Shown here: positions 48,000-57,453 of the stretch, piece after piece
Layout: every line of letters starts with the position of its first letter
Position numbering within the stretch: position 1 is the stretch's first letter
Source of the DNA: Thalassotalea profundi
GTDB taxonomy: Bacteria; Pseudomonadota; Gammaproteobacteria; Enterobacterales; Alteromonadaceae
DNA length: 64,000 bases
Direction: 5' to 3'
NCBI RefSeq assembly: GCF_014653195.1
Contig: NZ_BNAH01000014.1
Span: 41,370 to 105,369, forward strand
Made by a program: the position numbers and the translations under genes
Notes under the pieces: model-generated
The model's input: the letters and a program-made list of their open reading frames with translations, nothing else
The model's database searches: none
Told to the model about the DNA's origin: nothing

Positions 48000-48833
48000 A
48001 TGCTTTCAACCGATTTCGGTGCGTTAAAAAAAATGATTGGTCAAATTGACTCGCAGGGAAATGTTAATTATCAATTACCTGTGGGGGATGAAAGACTAGC
48101 TTTGAATGAATGTATTGGCAAAACAGTCACCTTGTCTTTTAATGGTCAGATTAATTGTTGTCATTGCGGTAGAAAAACTAAAAAAAGTTATTCCCAAGGG
48201 TTCTGTTTTCCTTGTATGCAAAAATTAGCTCAATGCGATATGTGTATAATGAAACCAGAAACTTGTCATTTCGATAAAGGTACCTGTAGAGAACCTGAAT
48301 GGGGAGAGAGAAACTGTATGATCCCTCATTATATATACTTAGCGAATACTTCAGGGTTGAAAGTAGGGATCACACGGCATACACAAATTCCTACTCGTTG
48401 GATTGATCAAGGAGCTACCCAAGCATTACCTATTTTTAAAGTAAGCACTCGCTTACAGTCAGGATTAGTTGAAGTTGCATTAGCTGAGTTTATAGCCGAT
48501 AAAACTAATTGGCGAGCAATGTTAAAGGGAAATGCAGAGTCGATTAATTTAAAAGAAAAAGCTAATGAATTACGTCCTTTAATTGAAGGCACTTTAGCTA
48601 AACTTAATGAACGTTTTGGTAATACGGCTATAGAAGTTTTAAATGAAGAGGTAGTTGAACTTCATTTTCCAGTGTCAGAGTTTCCCCAGAAAGTAACATC
48701 ATTTAATCTTGATAAAACGCCAACGGTAAGTGGAATACTTTTAGGAATTAAGGGACAATATCTATTATTCGATACCGGTGTCATAAATATCCGAAAATAT
48801 GGCTCTTATCAAATAAGTGTTTCGGTAAATTAA
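48000..48833 (+). CDS. DUF2797 zinc-ribbon protein
   Basis: Cytoplasmic protein of 277 aa matching DUF2797. The N-terminal half has many paired cysteines (CCHCG, CFPC, CDMCIM, CHF, CREPEWGERNC), enough for two zinc sites. The middle (about 110-145) reads HYIYLANTSGLKVGITRHTQIPTRW when taken in pieces: the Y-L...K-V-G-I-T-R pattern resembles GIY-YIG/T5orf172 domains. The function is unknown. It is divergent from a true GIY-YIG gene. ATG at 48000 has GAGAG upstream. Confidence 0.82.
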   Translation: MLSTDFGALKKMIGQIDSQGNVNYQLPVGDERLALNECIGKTVTLSFNGQINCCHCGRKTKKSYSQGFCFPCMQKLAQCDMCIMKPETCHFDKGTCREPEWGERNCMIPHYIYLANTSGLKVGITRHTQIPTRWIDQGATQALPIFKVSTRLQSGLVEVALAEFIADKTNWRAMLKGNAESINLKEKANELRPLIEGTLAKLNERFGNTAIEVLNEEVVELHFPVSEFPQKVTSFNLDKTPTVSGILLGIKGQYLLFDTGVINIRKYGSYQISVSVN

Positions 48834-48976
48834 CTTCTAATAGTTTTAATTTACCGTCTATACTATGAAAATAGCTTAGGTAGCTATTTTCATATTTAAA
48901 CCATAAAGGTTTGTTTATTAACTGAAACCATTAGCATTCAGTTTTATTTTCATGTTTATTGTTTAGGGTATTTTTA

Positions 48977-49822
48977 ATGAACGCTGAAGATTATGCAGAA
49001 CAGGCAAGCGAAATATTTGTTTTATCTGATTCTTTTATTCGTATTAAAGAGTTAATTGATGATGAATCTTCAACGATAGATGACATCGCAGATGTTATAT
49101 TGTTAGATCCCGCGCTGTCGGGCACAATTTTAAAACTTGCAAATAGTTCTTTTTTTAATTATCCAGGAAAAATTGATACGATTTCTAAAGCTGTGTTAGT
49201 GCTAGGAATTACTGAAGTTTATAATTTAGTGATAGCTTATTTCTCAACACAAGCGTTTAAGTCTAATCAAGTAGAGTCTCAATTTTTAGAAGAATTTTGG
49301 GAATGTAGTGTTGATACTGCATTAATGATTAAGTACATCGGCTCTAAGTTACATACGGTGAATGCCGAACGTTTATTCATTTTAGGATTGCTGCACGGCG
49401 TTGGTGAACTTGTGATAAAACAGTTAGCACCTGAGAAATTTAAAGAGGCTTTAGTGATTTCTTCAGATGAACTACCTTGGCAAAAACAGCGAGAGGTATT
49501 TGGTTTTACTTACGCAGATGTCAGTGCTGAATTACTTAAAGAGTGGCAATTGCCTTTTAGTATTGTTGAACCTATTAGATATCAAAATGAAGAAAAGTTT
49601 GAATGTAGCACGCAAGAAACCAAATTACTCTTTATAGCTAAACGCATGATGTTACTTAATTATGGTTGTTCTCACTTTGAGCAAGAAATGTTAATTTCCC
49701 CTGAAAAACTGGTTGAAACTCATGTTAATTCAGCATTAATTAAAGCCGCAAATGAATTTTGTGACATGGAGAGATTAGGCATACTTGCGATGCTAAAGCC
49801 AAGCGCGGCTATGATCTATTAA
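48977..49822 (+). CDS. HDOD-domain signalling protein (copy 2)
   Basis: HDOD protein of 281 aa from the ATG at 48977 (MNAEDYAEQASEIF), with the same size and start pattern as the protein at 41280 (MNAHDYAITAN). The core ILLDPALSGTILKLANSSFFNYPGKIDTISKAV (read in two parts) and FTYADVSAELLKEWQLP align without gaps by eye. Overall identity is moderate, so this is an older duplication. The upstream 6 codons in frame are not needed. It ends at a bidirectional terminator shared with the M16 peptidase. Confidence 0.9.
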   Translation: MNAEDYAEQASEIFVLSDSFIRIKELIDDESSTIDDIADVILLDPALSGTILKLANSSFFNYPGKIDTISKAVLVLGITEVYNLVIAYFSTQAFKSNQVESQFLEEFWECSVDTALMIKYIGSKLHTVNAERLFILGLLHGVGELVIKQLAPEKFKEALVISSDELPWQKQREVFGFTYADVSAELLKEWQLPFSIVEPIRYQNEEKFECSTQETKLLFIAKRMMLLNYGCSHFEQEMLISPEKLVETHVNSALIKAANEFCDMERLGILAMLKPSAAMIY

Positions 49823-49867
49823 ACGAAAACTCAATGTTGTAATGATGTACGCAACTAAGCCTAAATA

Positions 49868-49897
49868 AAAAAACGCTTGCCTAGACAAGCGTTTTTT
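49868..49897. terminator. Bidirectional terminator between HDOD and M16 genes
   Basis: AAAAAACGCTTG and CAAGCGTTTTTT form a 12-pair stem with a 6-base loop; A and T runs at both ends make it work in both directions for the convergent genes. Confidence 0.92.
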
Positions 49898-49924
49898 ATG
49901 TTTTGAGTAATTTAAGTGAGTATA

Positions 49925-52672
49925 TTACTTCTCTATTTTACTCATGTCGCCAGCTTTAATAATAGTGAAAGCATCTACTGAAATGTAGCGACGCATCACT
50001 TTATTAATGTCATCAACTGTTAAGTTTTTAATTGCTTGCTCATACTGCTTACTAAATTGCATGGTACGATCTAAGCGAAGGTTACTTGTTAATTTAGTTG
50101 CAAGTTCTCTATCCTGAGAACGACTTACTTTACGGCCTTGTAATAAGCCAGATTTAGCACTTTCTACTTCTTCTGCAGTAAAGCCGTCTTTAATTAAGCG
50201 TGCAATCTCTTCTTTAAAGCCTATTTCAACTTTATCAAGGTTTTGAGGAGCGCAAATAGCGTAAGCGCCAAGTGCTGCACGTTCATCTTGAGAACTTAGA
50301 TTTAAAAATGATCCTGCGCCGTAACTTAAACCGTCTTTTTGGCGTAAACGTGTTGCTAAACGGCTATTTAAGAAACCACCACCTAGCATATAGTTACCAA
50401 TAGTTAATGCCGGTGCATCTTGATGGTTTTCGCCTACAGGTAGACTAGCAGAAGCTACAAAAGTCGCGTTCTCTTTATCTGGTGTATTAAAATCTAACAC
50501 TTTTACTGGAAGCTCTTTATAAGGGTTTTCAACGCGTTGATATGATGCTTTACTTTGCCAATTTGAAGTGATTTCTTCTAAGGTGTTAGTAATGACATCT
50601 TGGTCAAAATCCCCAGCAACAGTAATTTGAAGCTGATTTGCGCCATAAAATTTTTGATGGAATGCTTTTACTTCTTTCAGCGTTAGTGCATCTAATTCAG
50701 TTAAAGCTTCTTCGAAAGTAGGCGTATAGTTTGGGTGACCTTTAGGGAAAGGACTTTGATGGCGAGAAAAAGCTCTAAAAGCAATTGCTTGAGGATCTTG
50801 TAACTGTTGGTCAATCGCTACCTTTTGCTCACTTTTGTACAACTCAAATTCTTTTTCTGTATAGCTTGGTTGTTGTAATACTTCGGCAACTAATTTTAAT
50901 GTCTCATTTAAATTAGTTTTTGTTGTATTAACAGATGCATAGGCGTATTCACTACCACCACCAATACTTACTTGTGCTTCAAGCTTATCAAAAGCTTCTT
51001 TAAGTTGTTCACGAGTATAATTTTTACTACCACGCATTAACATTGCACCAGCGGCGCGACCAACTGTATTTAAGCCAAAGAGTGATTTTTCATCCCCCAT
51101 TTGCATGCTTAAACTAACAACAACTGATTCACCACGTGTTTTTTTCGGTAACAACGCGGCTTTAACACCACTTTTTAACGTTAATATTTGTGTACGCTTA
51201 TCGATATTGTCTTGAGAAGGGTCAAATGCTTCCCCTTGAGCAACTTGCTCACGGCCTTTATAACCTTCAAGCATTTTGCTGACATTTTCAACTTGAGGTA
51301 TTTCAACACGCTCAGGTGTTTCAGCAGGAAGAAATTTACCCAATGTACGATTGTTTTGTACAATGTATTTAGTAGCTACGCGCTGAACATCTTCAGCAGT
51401 TACCTTCTCTAAACGATCTCGGTTTAGGAACTGTAATCGCCAGTCACCCATGCCTAACCATTCACTTAAATTAAGTGCAATACTTTGTGATGAATTAAAT
51501 GATAATTTAATATTTTTTAACAGTGTTCTTTTGGCTCGTTCAACTTCATCACTTGTAATTGGAGACGTTTTAATGCCTTCAAGTGTTGAAAGCATTGCAT
51601 CGCGAGTTTCAGCAATGTTATTTGCTTTATCTACTTGTGCGATGAAAATAGCAACCCCAGGTTCTTGCCATTGGAAGTTAAAACCTGAAGTAGTTGTAGC
51701 TAATTTTTTCTCAACCACTGCTTTGTGCAAACGACCGCCAGGTGTCGCAGAAAGCACTTCGTTTAATACATCTATAGCAGCAAAGTCAGGGTGTGAACCT
51801 GCAGGAACATGATACATAGCACCTAATAGTTGAATATCGCCCACACGGCGAACCGTTACTTCTCTTTCACCATCTTGTGCTGGCTCTTGTGTATAAAGTG
51901 GGTTGATGGTTCTACTAGGCTTAGGGATTTTACCAAAAGTGTTATTGATTTTTTTAAGTATAGCGTCGCTGTCAAATTTACCTGCAATAATCAGGGTTGC
52001 ATTATCTGGTTGGTAATACTTTTTATAAAAGGCTTGTAGGCGATCAATTGGAACATTCTCTAAATCAGCGCGCGCGCCAATTGTTGACTTTCCATAGTTG
52101 TGCCATTCAAAAGCAGCAGCCATCATACGTTGTAATGTAATTCTAAATGGACTGTTTTCGCCACGTTCAAACTCATTACGTACAACTGTCATTTCACTGT
52201 CTAAATCTTTTTTTGCGATAAAAGAGTTGACCATGCGATCAGACTCCATAGACAATGCCCAATCAATATTTTCTTCGGTTGCGGCGAAAGTTTCAAAATA
52301 ATTCGTACGGTCAGTCCAGGTAGTACCGTTTGGTCTAGCGCCATGTGAACTTAGCTCAGCAGGAATATCTTTATGTTTAGGAGTCCCTTTAAAAACTAAA
52401 TGTTCAAGTAAATGAGCCATACCTGTTTCACCATAGTTTTCGTGTTTAGAGCCTACATGGTAAGTCACATTAACGGTAACTGTTTCTTTAGTTTGGTCAG
52501 GAAATAATAATACTTGAAGGCCATTTTCTAGTTTATATTCACTGATGCCTTCAACTTCGGTTATTTTTTCTATTTTATTTTCAGCACTTACGGAGGTACT
52601 GAAGGTAGATATCGTAAAAATTAAAGTGGCAGCCAAGGTTATGCTTGGCTGTTTTATCCATTGCTTTATCAT
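49925..52672 (-). CDS. M16-family metallopeptidase (two-domain, exported)
   Basis: Exported zinc peptidase of 915 aa with a signal peptide (about 1-30, ends VSAEN). It contains two M16 units. The first carries the inverted zinc motif HLLEH (His87, Glu90, His91) and the downstream Glu in RNEFERGE. The second (about 480-900) lacks it, as in pitrilysin-type pairs where it acts as a substrate clamp. It would degrade peptides in the periplasm. Monocistronic with terminator; the 285-bp upstream gap is shared with divergent glnK. Confidence 0.93.
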   Translation of the reverse strand: MIKQWIKQPSITLAATLIFTISTFSTSVSAENKIEKITEVEGISEYKLENGLQVLLFPDQTKETVTVNVTYHVGSKHENYGETGMAHLLEHLVFKGTPKHKDIPAELSSHGARPNGTTWTDRTNYFETFAATEENIDWALSMESDRMVNSFIAKKDLDSEMTVVRNEFERGENSPFRITLQRMMAAAFEWHNYGKSTIGARADLENVPIDRLQAFYKKYYQPDNATLIIAGKFDSDAILKKINNTFGKIPKPSRTINPLYTQEPAQDGEREVTVRRVGDIQLLGAMYHVPAGSHPDFAAIDVLNEVLSATPGGRLHKAVVEKKLATTTSGFNFQWQEPGVAIFIAQVDKANNIAETRDAMLSTLEGIKTSPITSDEVERAKRTLLKNIKLSFNSSQSIALNLSEWLGMGDWRLQFLNRDRLEKVTAEDVQRVATKYIVQNNRTLGKFLPAETPERVEIPQVENVSKMLEGYKGREQVAQGEAFDPSQDNIDKRTQILTLKSGVKAALLPKKTRGESVVVSLSMQMGDEKSLFGLNTVGRAAGAMLMRGSKNYTREQLKEAFDKLEAQVSIGGGSEYAYASVNTTKTNLNETLKLVAEVLQQPSYTEKEFELYKSEQKVAIDQQLQDPQAIAFRAFSRHQSPFPKGHPNYTPTFEEALTELDALTLKEVKAFHQKFYGANQLQITVAGDFDQDVITNTLEEITSNWQSKASYQRVENPYKELPVKVLDFNTPDKENATFVASASLPVGENHQDAPALTIGNYMLGGGFLNSRLATRLRQKDGLSYGAGSFLNLSSQDERAALGAYAICAPQNLDKVEIGFKEEIARLIKDGFTAEEVESAKSGLLQGRKVSRSQDRELATKLTSNLRLDRTMQFSKQYEQAIKNLTVDDINKVMRRYISVDAFTIIKAGDMSKIEK

Positions 52673-52796
52673 CTTATGTTCCTATTTTTATTAAGACTCT
52701 AACACTTTAGCAAAATTGTTAATGTACTGTTAAGAATTTTTATTAACAATTTGTAACAGTTAACAATCAGATTAAAGCTCACTAACTTGCTAGTTT

Positions 52797-52845
52797 TGCA
52801 CTAAATAACTCCATTGGTTTTTATCTGTTGCATTATTTTGGTGCA
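52797..52845 (+). promoter_or_regulatory. Putative NtrC binding sites upstream of glnK
   Basis: TGCATTATTTTGGTGCA (52829-52845) fits the NtrC consensus TGCAC-N5-7-GGTGCA very closely. A weaker copy, TGCACTAAATAACTCCA (52797-52813), matches the left half. Their centres are 32 bp apart, the spacing of the paired strong sites in the enteric glnA control region. They lie upstream of a sigma-54-like promoter, so nitrogen-limitation activation of glnK-amtB is inferred. Confidence 0.6.
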
Positions 52846-52908
52846 CAAAGGTACTGTAATGTTTATGTAATCTTCTTAAGTTGTTGTTATTAATTAAAAA
52901 TATCTATT

Positions 52909-52924
52909 TGGCATGTAGGTTGAA
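52909..52924 (+). promoter_or_regulatory. Putative sigma-54 promoter of glnK-amtB
   Basis: TGGCATGTAGGTTGAA matches the -24/-12 pattern TGGCAYR-N4-TTGCW at all conserved positions except the -12 C, which is A. It starts 49 bases before glnK. The mismatch lowers confidence, but the upstream NtrC-like sites at suitable distance and the known control of glnK-amtB support it. Confidence 0.55.
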
Positions 52925-52927
52925 TAG

Positions 52928-53296
<369 letters not shown>

Positions 53297-53304
53297 GAGT
53301 TATT

Positions 53305-54564
53305 ATGGAACAGAATATTTTTCACCTTCAATATGCGATGGACACATTTTATTTTCTTGTCTGTGGCGCACTTGTTATGTGGATGGCTGCAGGTTTCTCA
53401 ATGTTGGAAGCCGGCTTAGTTCGTTCAAAAAACACTACTGAAATATTAACTAAAAACGTTGCTCTATATGCTATCGCTTGTATCATGTATTTAGCTTGTG
53501 GTTACGAAATCATGTATGGCGGAGGATTCTTTTTATCTGGTATAGAAACAGTTGATGCTGCTGCGGTTTTAAAAGAGTTTTCAGATCGTGAAGATGGTTT
53601 CACAGGTGGCGCGATTTATTCAAAAGCCTCTGATTTTTTCTTCCAAGTAGTATTTGTTGCAACCGCAATGTCTATCGTGTCAGGTGCTGTTGCTGAACGT
53701 ATGAAATTATGGGCATTTCTTATCTTTGCCGTAGTATTAACAGGTGTTATCTATCCAATGGAAGGTAGCTGGACTTGGGGTGGTAACTCTGTATTTGGGT
53801 TATATACATTAGGCGATTTAGGTTTTTCTGATTTTGCTGGTTCAGGTATTGTTCATATGGCGGGTGCTGCAGCGGCGTTGGCTGGCGTATTATTACTAGG
53901 TGCTCGTAAAGGAAAATATAGTGCTGATGGTAAAGTAAATGCCATTCCTGGTTCAAATTTACCTCTAGCGACATTAGGTACATTTATTTTATGGATGGGT
54001 TGGTTTGGCTTTAACGGTGGTTCAGTATTAAAGTTGGGCGATATTGGTAATTCTAACTCTGTTGCTATGGTATTCTTAAATACTAATGCTGCAGCTGCAG
54101 GTGGTGCAATTGCTGCGCTTATATTAGCTAAAATCTTATTTAAAAAAGCTGATTTAACTATGGTGTTAAACGGCGCATTAGCAGGTCTTGTGGCAATTAC
54201 GGCAGAGCCATCTACTCCAACAGCATTACAAGCGACATTATTCGGTGCTATGGGTGGTATTATTGTTATCGGTGCTATTATCACTTTAGATAAATTAAAA
54301 ATTGATGATCCGGTAGGTGCTATCTCAGTTCATGGTGTTGTTGGTTTGTTTGGTTTATTACTCGTGCCAGTGACTAATCCAGGTTCTACATTTAGTGGGC
54401 AGTTAATTGGCGCAGCAACAATATTTGTTTGGGTATTTGTGACAAGTCTAATTGTTTGGGCGATATTAAAAGCAACAATGGGTATTCGAGTAAGTGAAGA
54501 AGAAGAATACGAAGGTGTTGATAAGTCTGATTGTGGTTTAGAGGCTTACCCTGAATTTACTTAA
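53305..54564 (+). CDS. amtB: AmtB ammonium transporter
   Basis: Trimeric inner-membrane ammonium channel of 419 aa with 11 membrane helices. The twin pore histidines are visible in SGIVHMAG and SVHGVVG, and the conserved Asp of the recruitment site in DFAGSG. The C-terminal acidic tail (VSEEEEYEGVDKSDCG) is the GlnK contact region. No cleavable signal peptide is evident. Operon with glnK, closed by a terminator. Confidence 0.96.
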   Translation: MEQNIFHLQYAMDTFYFLVCGALVMWMAAGFSMLEAGLVRSKNTTEILTKNVALYAIACIMYLACGYEIMYGGGFFLSGIETVDAAAVLKEFSDREDGFTGGAIYSKASDFFFQVVFVATAMSIVSGAVAERMKLWAFLIFAVVLTGVIYPMEGSWTWGGNSVFGLYTLGDLGFSDFAGSGIVHMAGAAAALAGVLLLGARKGKYSADGKVNAIPGSNLPLATLGTFILWMGWFGFNGGSVLKLGDIGNSNSVAMVFLNTNAAAAGGAIAALILAKILFKKADLTMVLNGALAGLVAITAEPSTPTALQATLFGAMGGIIVIGAIITLDKLKIDDPVGAISVHGVVGLFGLLLVPVTNPGSTFSGQLIGAATIFVWVFVTSLIVWAILKATMGIRVSEEEEYEGVDKSDCGLEAYPEFT

Positions 54565-54584
54565 GTTAATATAACTTCTGCGAC

Positions 54585-54616
54585 AAAAGCCTCCCTAATT
54601 TTAGGGGGGCTTTTTT
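54585..54616 (+). terminator. Rho-independent terminator of glnK-amtB
   Basis: AAAAGCCTCCCTAA pairs with TTAGGGGGGCTTTT (one G-T pair), followed by T residues. It lies 20 bases after amtB. Confidence 0.92.
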
Positions 54617-54704
54617 ATTTTAAATTAAACAGTTACTGTCAAATATTGAAAAGTGTGTAAAATTATCGTATTAAAAGAACATCTCACTAGGTTAGGAGCA
54701 TTAA

Positions 54705-55643
54705 ATGGCTAGAGAACAATTTGGTATATGTGCAGAGCCAAGCTTACATGGATACTATTTATTGTTTAATGTGCTTGATGATAATAATGATTATATTCGT
54801 CAGGCTTTATCTCGACTTCCTGCGTTATTTGATAAATATGCAGATCGTTTTTCAGAGAGCAATTTAACAGGGGTTATTGCCATAGGGGCAAATTATTGGG
54901 ATGAGCTTTTTCCAAAAGCAAAACCTAAGTACTTAAAACCTTTTAGTGAGATTTCAAGTGATGACCGTATAGCACCAGCTGTGAACTATGATTTGTATAT
55001 CGAAGTAAGAAGTGACCGAGCGGATGTTAATCATATTGTTGCGGGTAAAGTGTGTGCATTACTTGCGGAAAGTGTCGAATTGATTGAGCAAGTTAGAGGC
55101 TTTCGCTTTCTTGATGGACGTGATTTAACGGGGTTTGTTGATGGTACTGAAAACCCCAAAGGGCGTCATCGTCGAGAGGTTGCTTTAGTACATGTTGAAG
55201 ATGACGAAGCGTTTTCTAGTGGGAGTTATTTACACATACAACGTTATCGACATAATCTAAATCATTGGAATACGCTTGAAGTTAAAGAGCAAGAAGATGT
55301 TTTTGCACGTACTAAAGTGGATAATGAAGAATATTCTTCGGAAAACAAGCCATTAACATCTCATACTAAACGAACAAGTATTAAAGATTCGGAAGGTAAT
55401 AGCATTGAAATTTTAAGGCAAAGTATGCCTTATGGTGACATGAAACAGCAGGGACTATTCTTTGTTTCATATTGTAAGTCACCAGAGCCATTTAATTTAA
55501 TGCTAAAAAGTATGATTGAAGGTGATGAACATGGAAATTTCGACCATATGCTTAAATATACGCAAGCTGAAACAGGCGCTGCTTTTTTTGCGCCAAGTTT
55601 AAATATACTTGCGGAACTAATGCAAATTAAAGATGAAAATTAA
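54705..55643 (+). CDS. DyP-type haem peroxidase
   Basis: Dye-decolourising peroxidase of 312 aa without a signal peptide, so cytoplasmic (YfeX/class B-like). The catalytic GxxDG motif is GFVDGTENP with Asp146, followed by the haem region (SYLHIQRYRHNL) and a distal Arg-containing stretch near residue 232. A C-terminal encapsulin-targeting tail was looked for and not seen. It oxidises dyes or porphyrinogens with peroxide; the true substrate is unknown. RBS TAGGAGC precedes the ATG. Confidence 0.93.
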   Translation: MAREQFGICAEPSLHGYYLLFNVLDDNNDYIRQALSRLPALFDKYADRFSESNLTGVIAIGANYWDELFPKAKPKYLKPFSEISSDDRIAPAVNYDLYIEVRSDRADVNHIVAGKVCALLAESVELIEQVRGFRFLDGRDLTGFVDGTENPKGRHRREVALVHVEDDEAFSSGSYLHIQRYRHNLNHWNTLEVKEQEDVFARTKVDNEEYSSENKPLTSHTKRTSIKDSEGNSIEILRQSMPYGDMKQQGLFFVSYCKSPEPFNLMLKSMIEGDEHGNFDHMLKYTQAETGAAFFAPSLNILAELMQIKDEN

Positions 55644-55686
55644 AGCCAGATTCACTCTTAAAAACTTGAAGCAAGGCTTTGAGCTT

Positions 55687-56160
55687 CTAAGTTAAATTTT
55701 TAGAAAATAATAACTCAAGCGTTACAATTGTTTGCTTTATTTCTGTGACATTAGTGGGGGCGATAAAAATAGTATCGTCGCCTGCTATAGTACCTAATAC
55801 ACCATCACTTTTACTTAAACTGTCTAATAATCTCGCAATTAATTGGGCGGCCCCTGGACTAGTGTGAACAATGATCATGACATCATTATGTTCAATATCG
55901 AGAACTAACTGTTTTAAAGGGCTTTTAGCTGTTGGTACACCAAGCTCGGCCGGTAAACAATACACCATTTCTTGGCGCGCATTGCGTGTTCTAACTGCTC
56001 CAAATTTACTTAGCATTCGTGATACTTTGGATTGACTTATATTGTCAAACCCTTCAGTTTTCAGTGCGTCAACTATCTCACCCTGAGAACTAAATTGTTC
56101 TTGTTTTAGTAGATCTTTAAAGGCTTGTACTAAGGCTTCTTGCTTTTGTTGTCCAGTCAT
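55687..56160 (-). CDS. argR: ArgR, arginine repressor (canonical copy)
   Basis: Arginine-dependent hexameric repressor of 157 aa from the ATG at 56160 (an in-frame GTG at 56169 adds three residues). It has the N-terminal winged helix ([27 protein letters not shown]) and C-terminal oligomerisation/arginine domain ([27 protein letters not shown] with the Asp pair that binds arginine). It is very close to enteric ArgR ([18 protein letters not shown]). As in enterics it is divergent from mdh. A second, less similar ArgR lies on the other side of mdh. Confidence 0.95.
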   Translation of the reverse strand: MTGQQKQEALVQAFKDLLKQEQFSSQGEIVDALKTEGFDNISQSKVSRMLSKFGAVRTRNARQEMVYCLPAELGVPTAKSPLKQLVLDIEHNDVMIIVHTSPGAAQLIARLLDSLSKSDGVLGTIAGDDTIFIAPTNVTEIKQTIVTLELLFSKNLT

Positions 56161-56193
56161 AAAACTCACTAGTGATTGATTTAGATAAAGCGG

Positions 56194-56230
56194 TAAATTT
56201 ATATTCCCTGTTATAATACCATAGTATTAT
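56194..56230. promoter_or_regulatory. Possible ARG-box-like operator in the argR-mdh gap
   Basis: TAAATTTATATTCC (56194-56207) fits the ARG box core TGAAT-N4-ATTCA at 12 of 14 positions. Its centre is 21 bp from the centre of a perfect palindrome ATAATAC-CATA-GTATTAT (56213-56230), which is the normal tandem ARG spacing, although the second palindrome itself does not match the ARG sequence. Autoregulation of argR is the usual arrangement; this site is suggestive only. Confidence 0.35.
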
Positions 56231-56366
56231 TTTATAAATTTGATTATACGGTATCCTTGTATGCCATAACAGATTAATAGATCATAATAATTGTTTTTTG
56301 GTGCGTGATGCTATATCTTTTGGGCACCAAATATTTACGTATTTACTCAAATTTCGGAGACAACCC

Positions 56367-57302
56367 ATGAAAGTAGCTGTTTTAGGCGCGGCTGGCGGTA
56401 TCGGTCAAGCGTTATCATTACTCTTAAAAACTCAATTACCAGCAGGATCTGAGTTATCATTATATGATGTTGCACCAGTTGTTCCAGGTGTTGCTGTAGA
56501 TTTATCACATATCCCTACTGCTGTAAAAGTTACTGGATATGGTGCTGATGCATTAGGCGATGCATTATCAGGTGCTGATATTGTTATTATTCCGGCAGGT
56601 ATGCCTCGTAAACCAGGTATGGATCGTGCAGATCTATTTGCAGTTAATGCGGGTATTATCAAAACATTAGCTGAAGGTATTGTTGCTAATTGTCCTAAAG
56701 CGTTAGTAGGGGTTATCACTAATCCAGTAAATGGCACCGTACCAATTGTTGCTGAAGTTTTCAAAAAAGCAGGCACTTATGATGCGCGTCGTGTTTTTGG
56801 TGTGACTACTTTAGACGTGATCCGAAGCGAAGCATTTGTTGCTGAATTAAAAGGCCTAGATGTTACTCAAACTAAAGTACCAGTAATTGGTGGTCATTCA
56901 GGAACAACGATTCTGCCATTACTTTCACAAGTTGAAGGTGTAGAGTTTTCAGATGAAGAAATTGCAGCGTTAACACCACGTATTCAAAACGCAGGTACTG
57001 AAGTTGTAAACGCTAAAGCCGGTGGTGGTTCAGCGACATTATCAATGGGAGCAGCCGCGGCCCGTTTTTGTTTATCTTTAGTTAAAGGTTTACAAGGTGA
57101 AAGTGTTGTTGATTATGCATACGTTGAAGTTGAAGGTGGTGATGCTCCTTATTTTGCACACCCTATTCGTTTAGGCGCAAATGGTGTTGAAGAGATCTTA
57201 TCTTATGGTCAATTAAGTGCATTTGAGCAAAAAGCAAAAGATGACATGCTAGCTACTTTAAATGCTGATATCCAAGAAGGTGTTGATTTTATCAACGGCT
57301 AA
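56367..57302 (+). CDS. mdh: Malate dehydrogenase
   Basis: NAD-dependent malate dehydrogenase of 311 aa from the ATG at 56367 with GGAGA before it; the longer frame starts at 56298 inside the promoter region. The nucleotide motif GAAGGIGQ, substrate-binding Arg residues in [11 protein letters not shown], and the catalytic His in IGGHSG are all present. It is the mitochondrial/enteric type of the citric acid cycle. It is flanked by argR (divergent) and a second argR-like gene (downstream, same strand). Confidence 0.97.
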   Translation: MKVAVLGAAGGIGQALSLLLKTQLPAGSELSLYDVAPVVPGVAVDLSHIPTAVKVTGYGADALGDALSGADIVIIPAGMPRKPGMDRADLFAVNAGIIKTLAEGIVANCPKALVGVITNPVNGTVPIVAEVFKKAGTYDARRVFGVTTLDVIRSEAFVAELKGLDVTQTKVPVIGGHSGTTILPLLSQVEGVEFSDEEIAALTPRIQNAGTEVVNAKAGGGSATLSMGAAAARFCLSLVKGLQGESVVDYAYVEVEGGDAPYFAHPIRLGANGVEEILSYGQLSAFEQKAKDDMLATLNADIQEGVDFING

Positions 57303-57327
57303 TATTCTTTAAGAATTTTTTCTAATT

Positions 57328-57352
57328 AAAACCGCCTAGATGGCGGTTTTTT
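57328..57352 (+). terminator. Rho-independent terminator of mdh
   Basis: AAAACCGCC pairs with GGCGGTTTT around a 5-base loop, followed by more T residues. It separates mdh from the second argR-like gene. Confidence 0.92.
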
Positions 57353-57453
57353 ATTATTTATTAGCCAAGCTAAAATTTATATAGATAAAATCGCTAGATA
57401 TTTATTACTAACGCGGTAAAATCGTCGCTAATCACTTTTGTTGGCCATTATTA

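Noticed and set aside
51450..51812. Plus-strand frame of 120 codons
   Set aside because: Antisense shadow of the M16 peptidase gene.
53853..54284. Minus-strand frame of 143 codons
   Set aside because: Shadow of amtB; Pro/Ala/Asn-rich translation is typical for antisense of a membrane protein gene.
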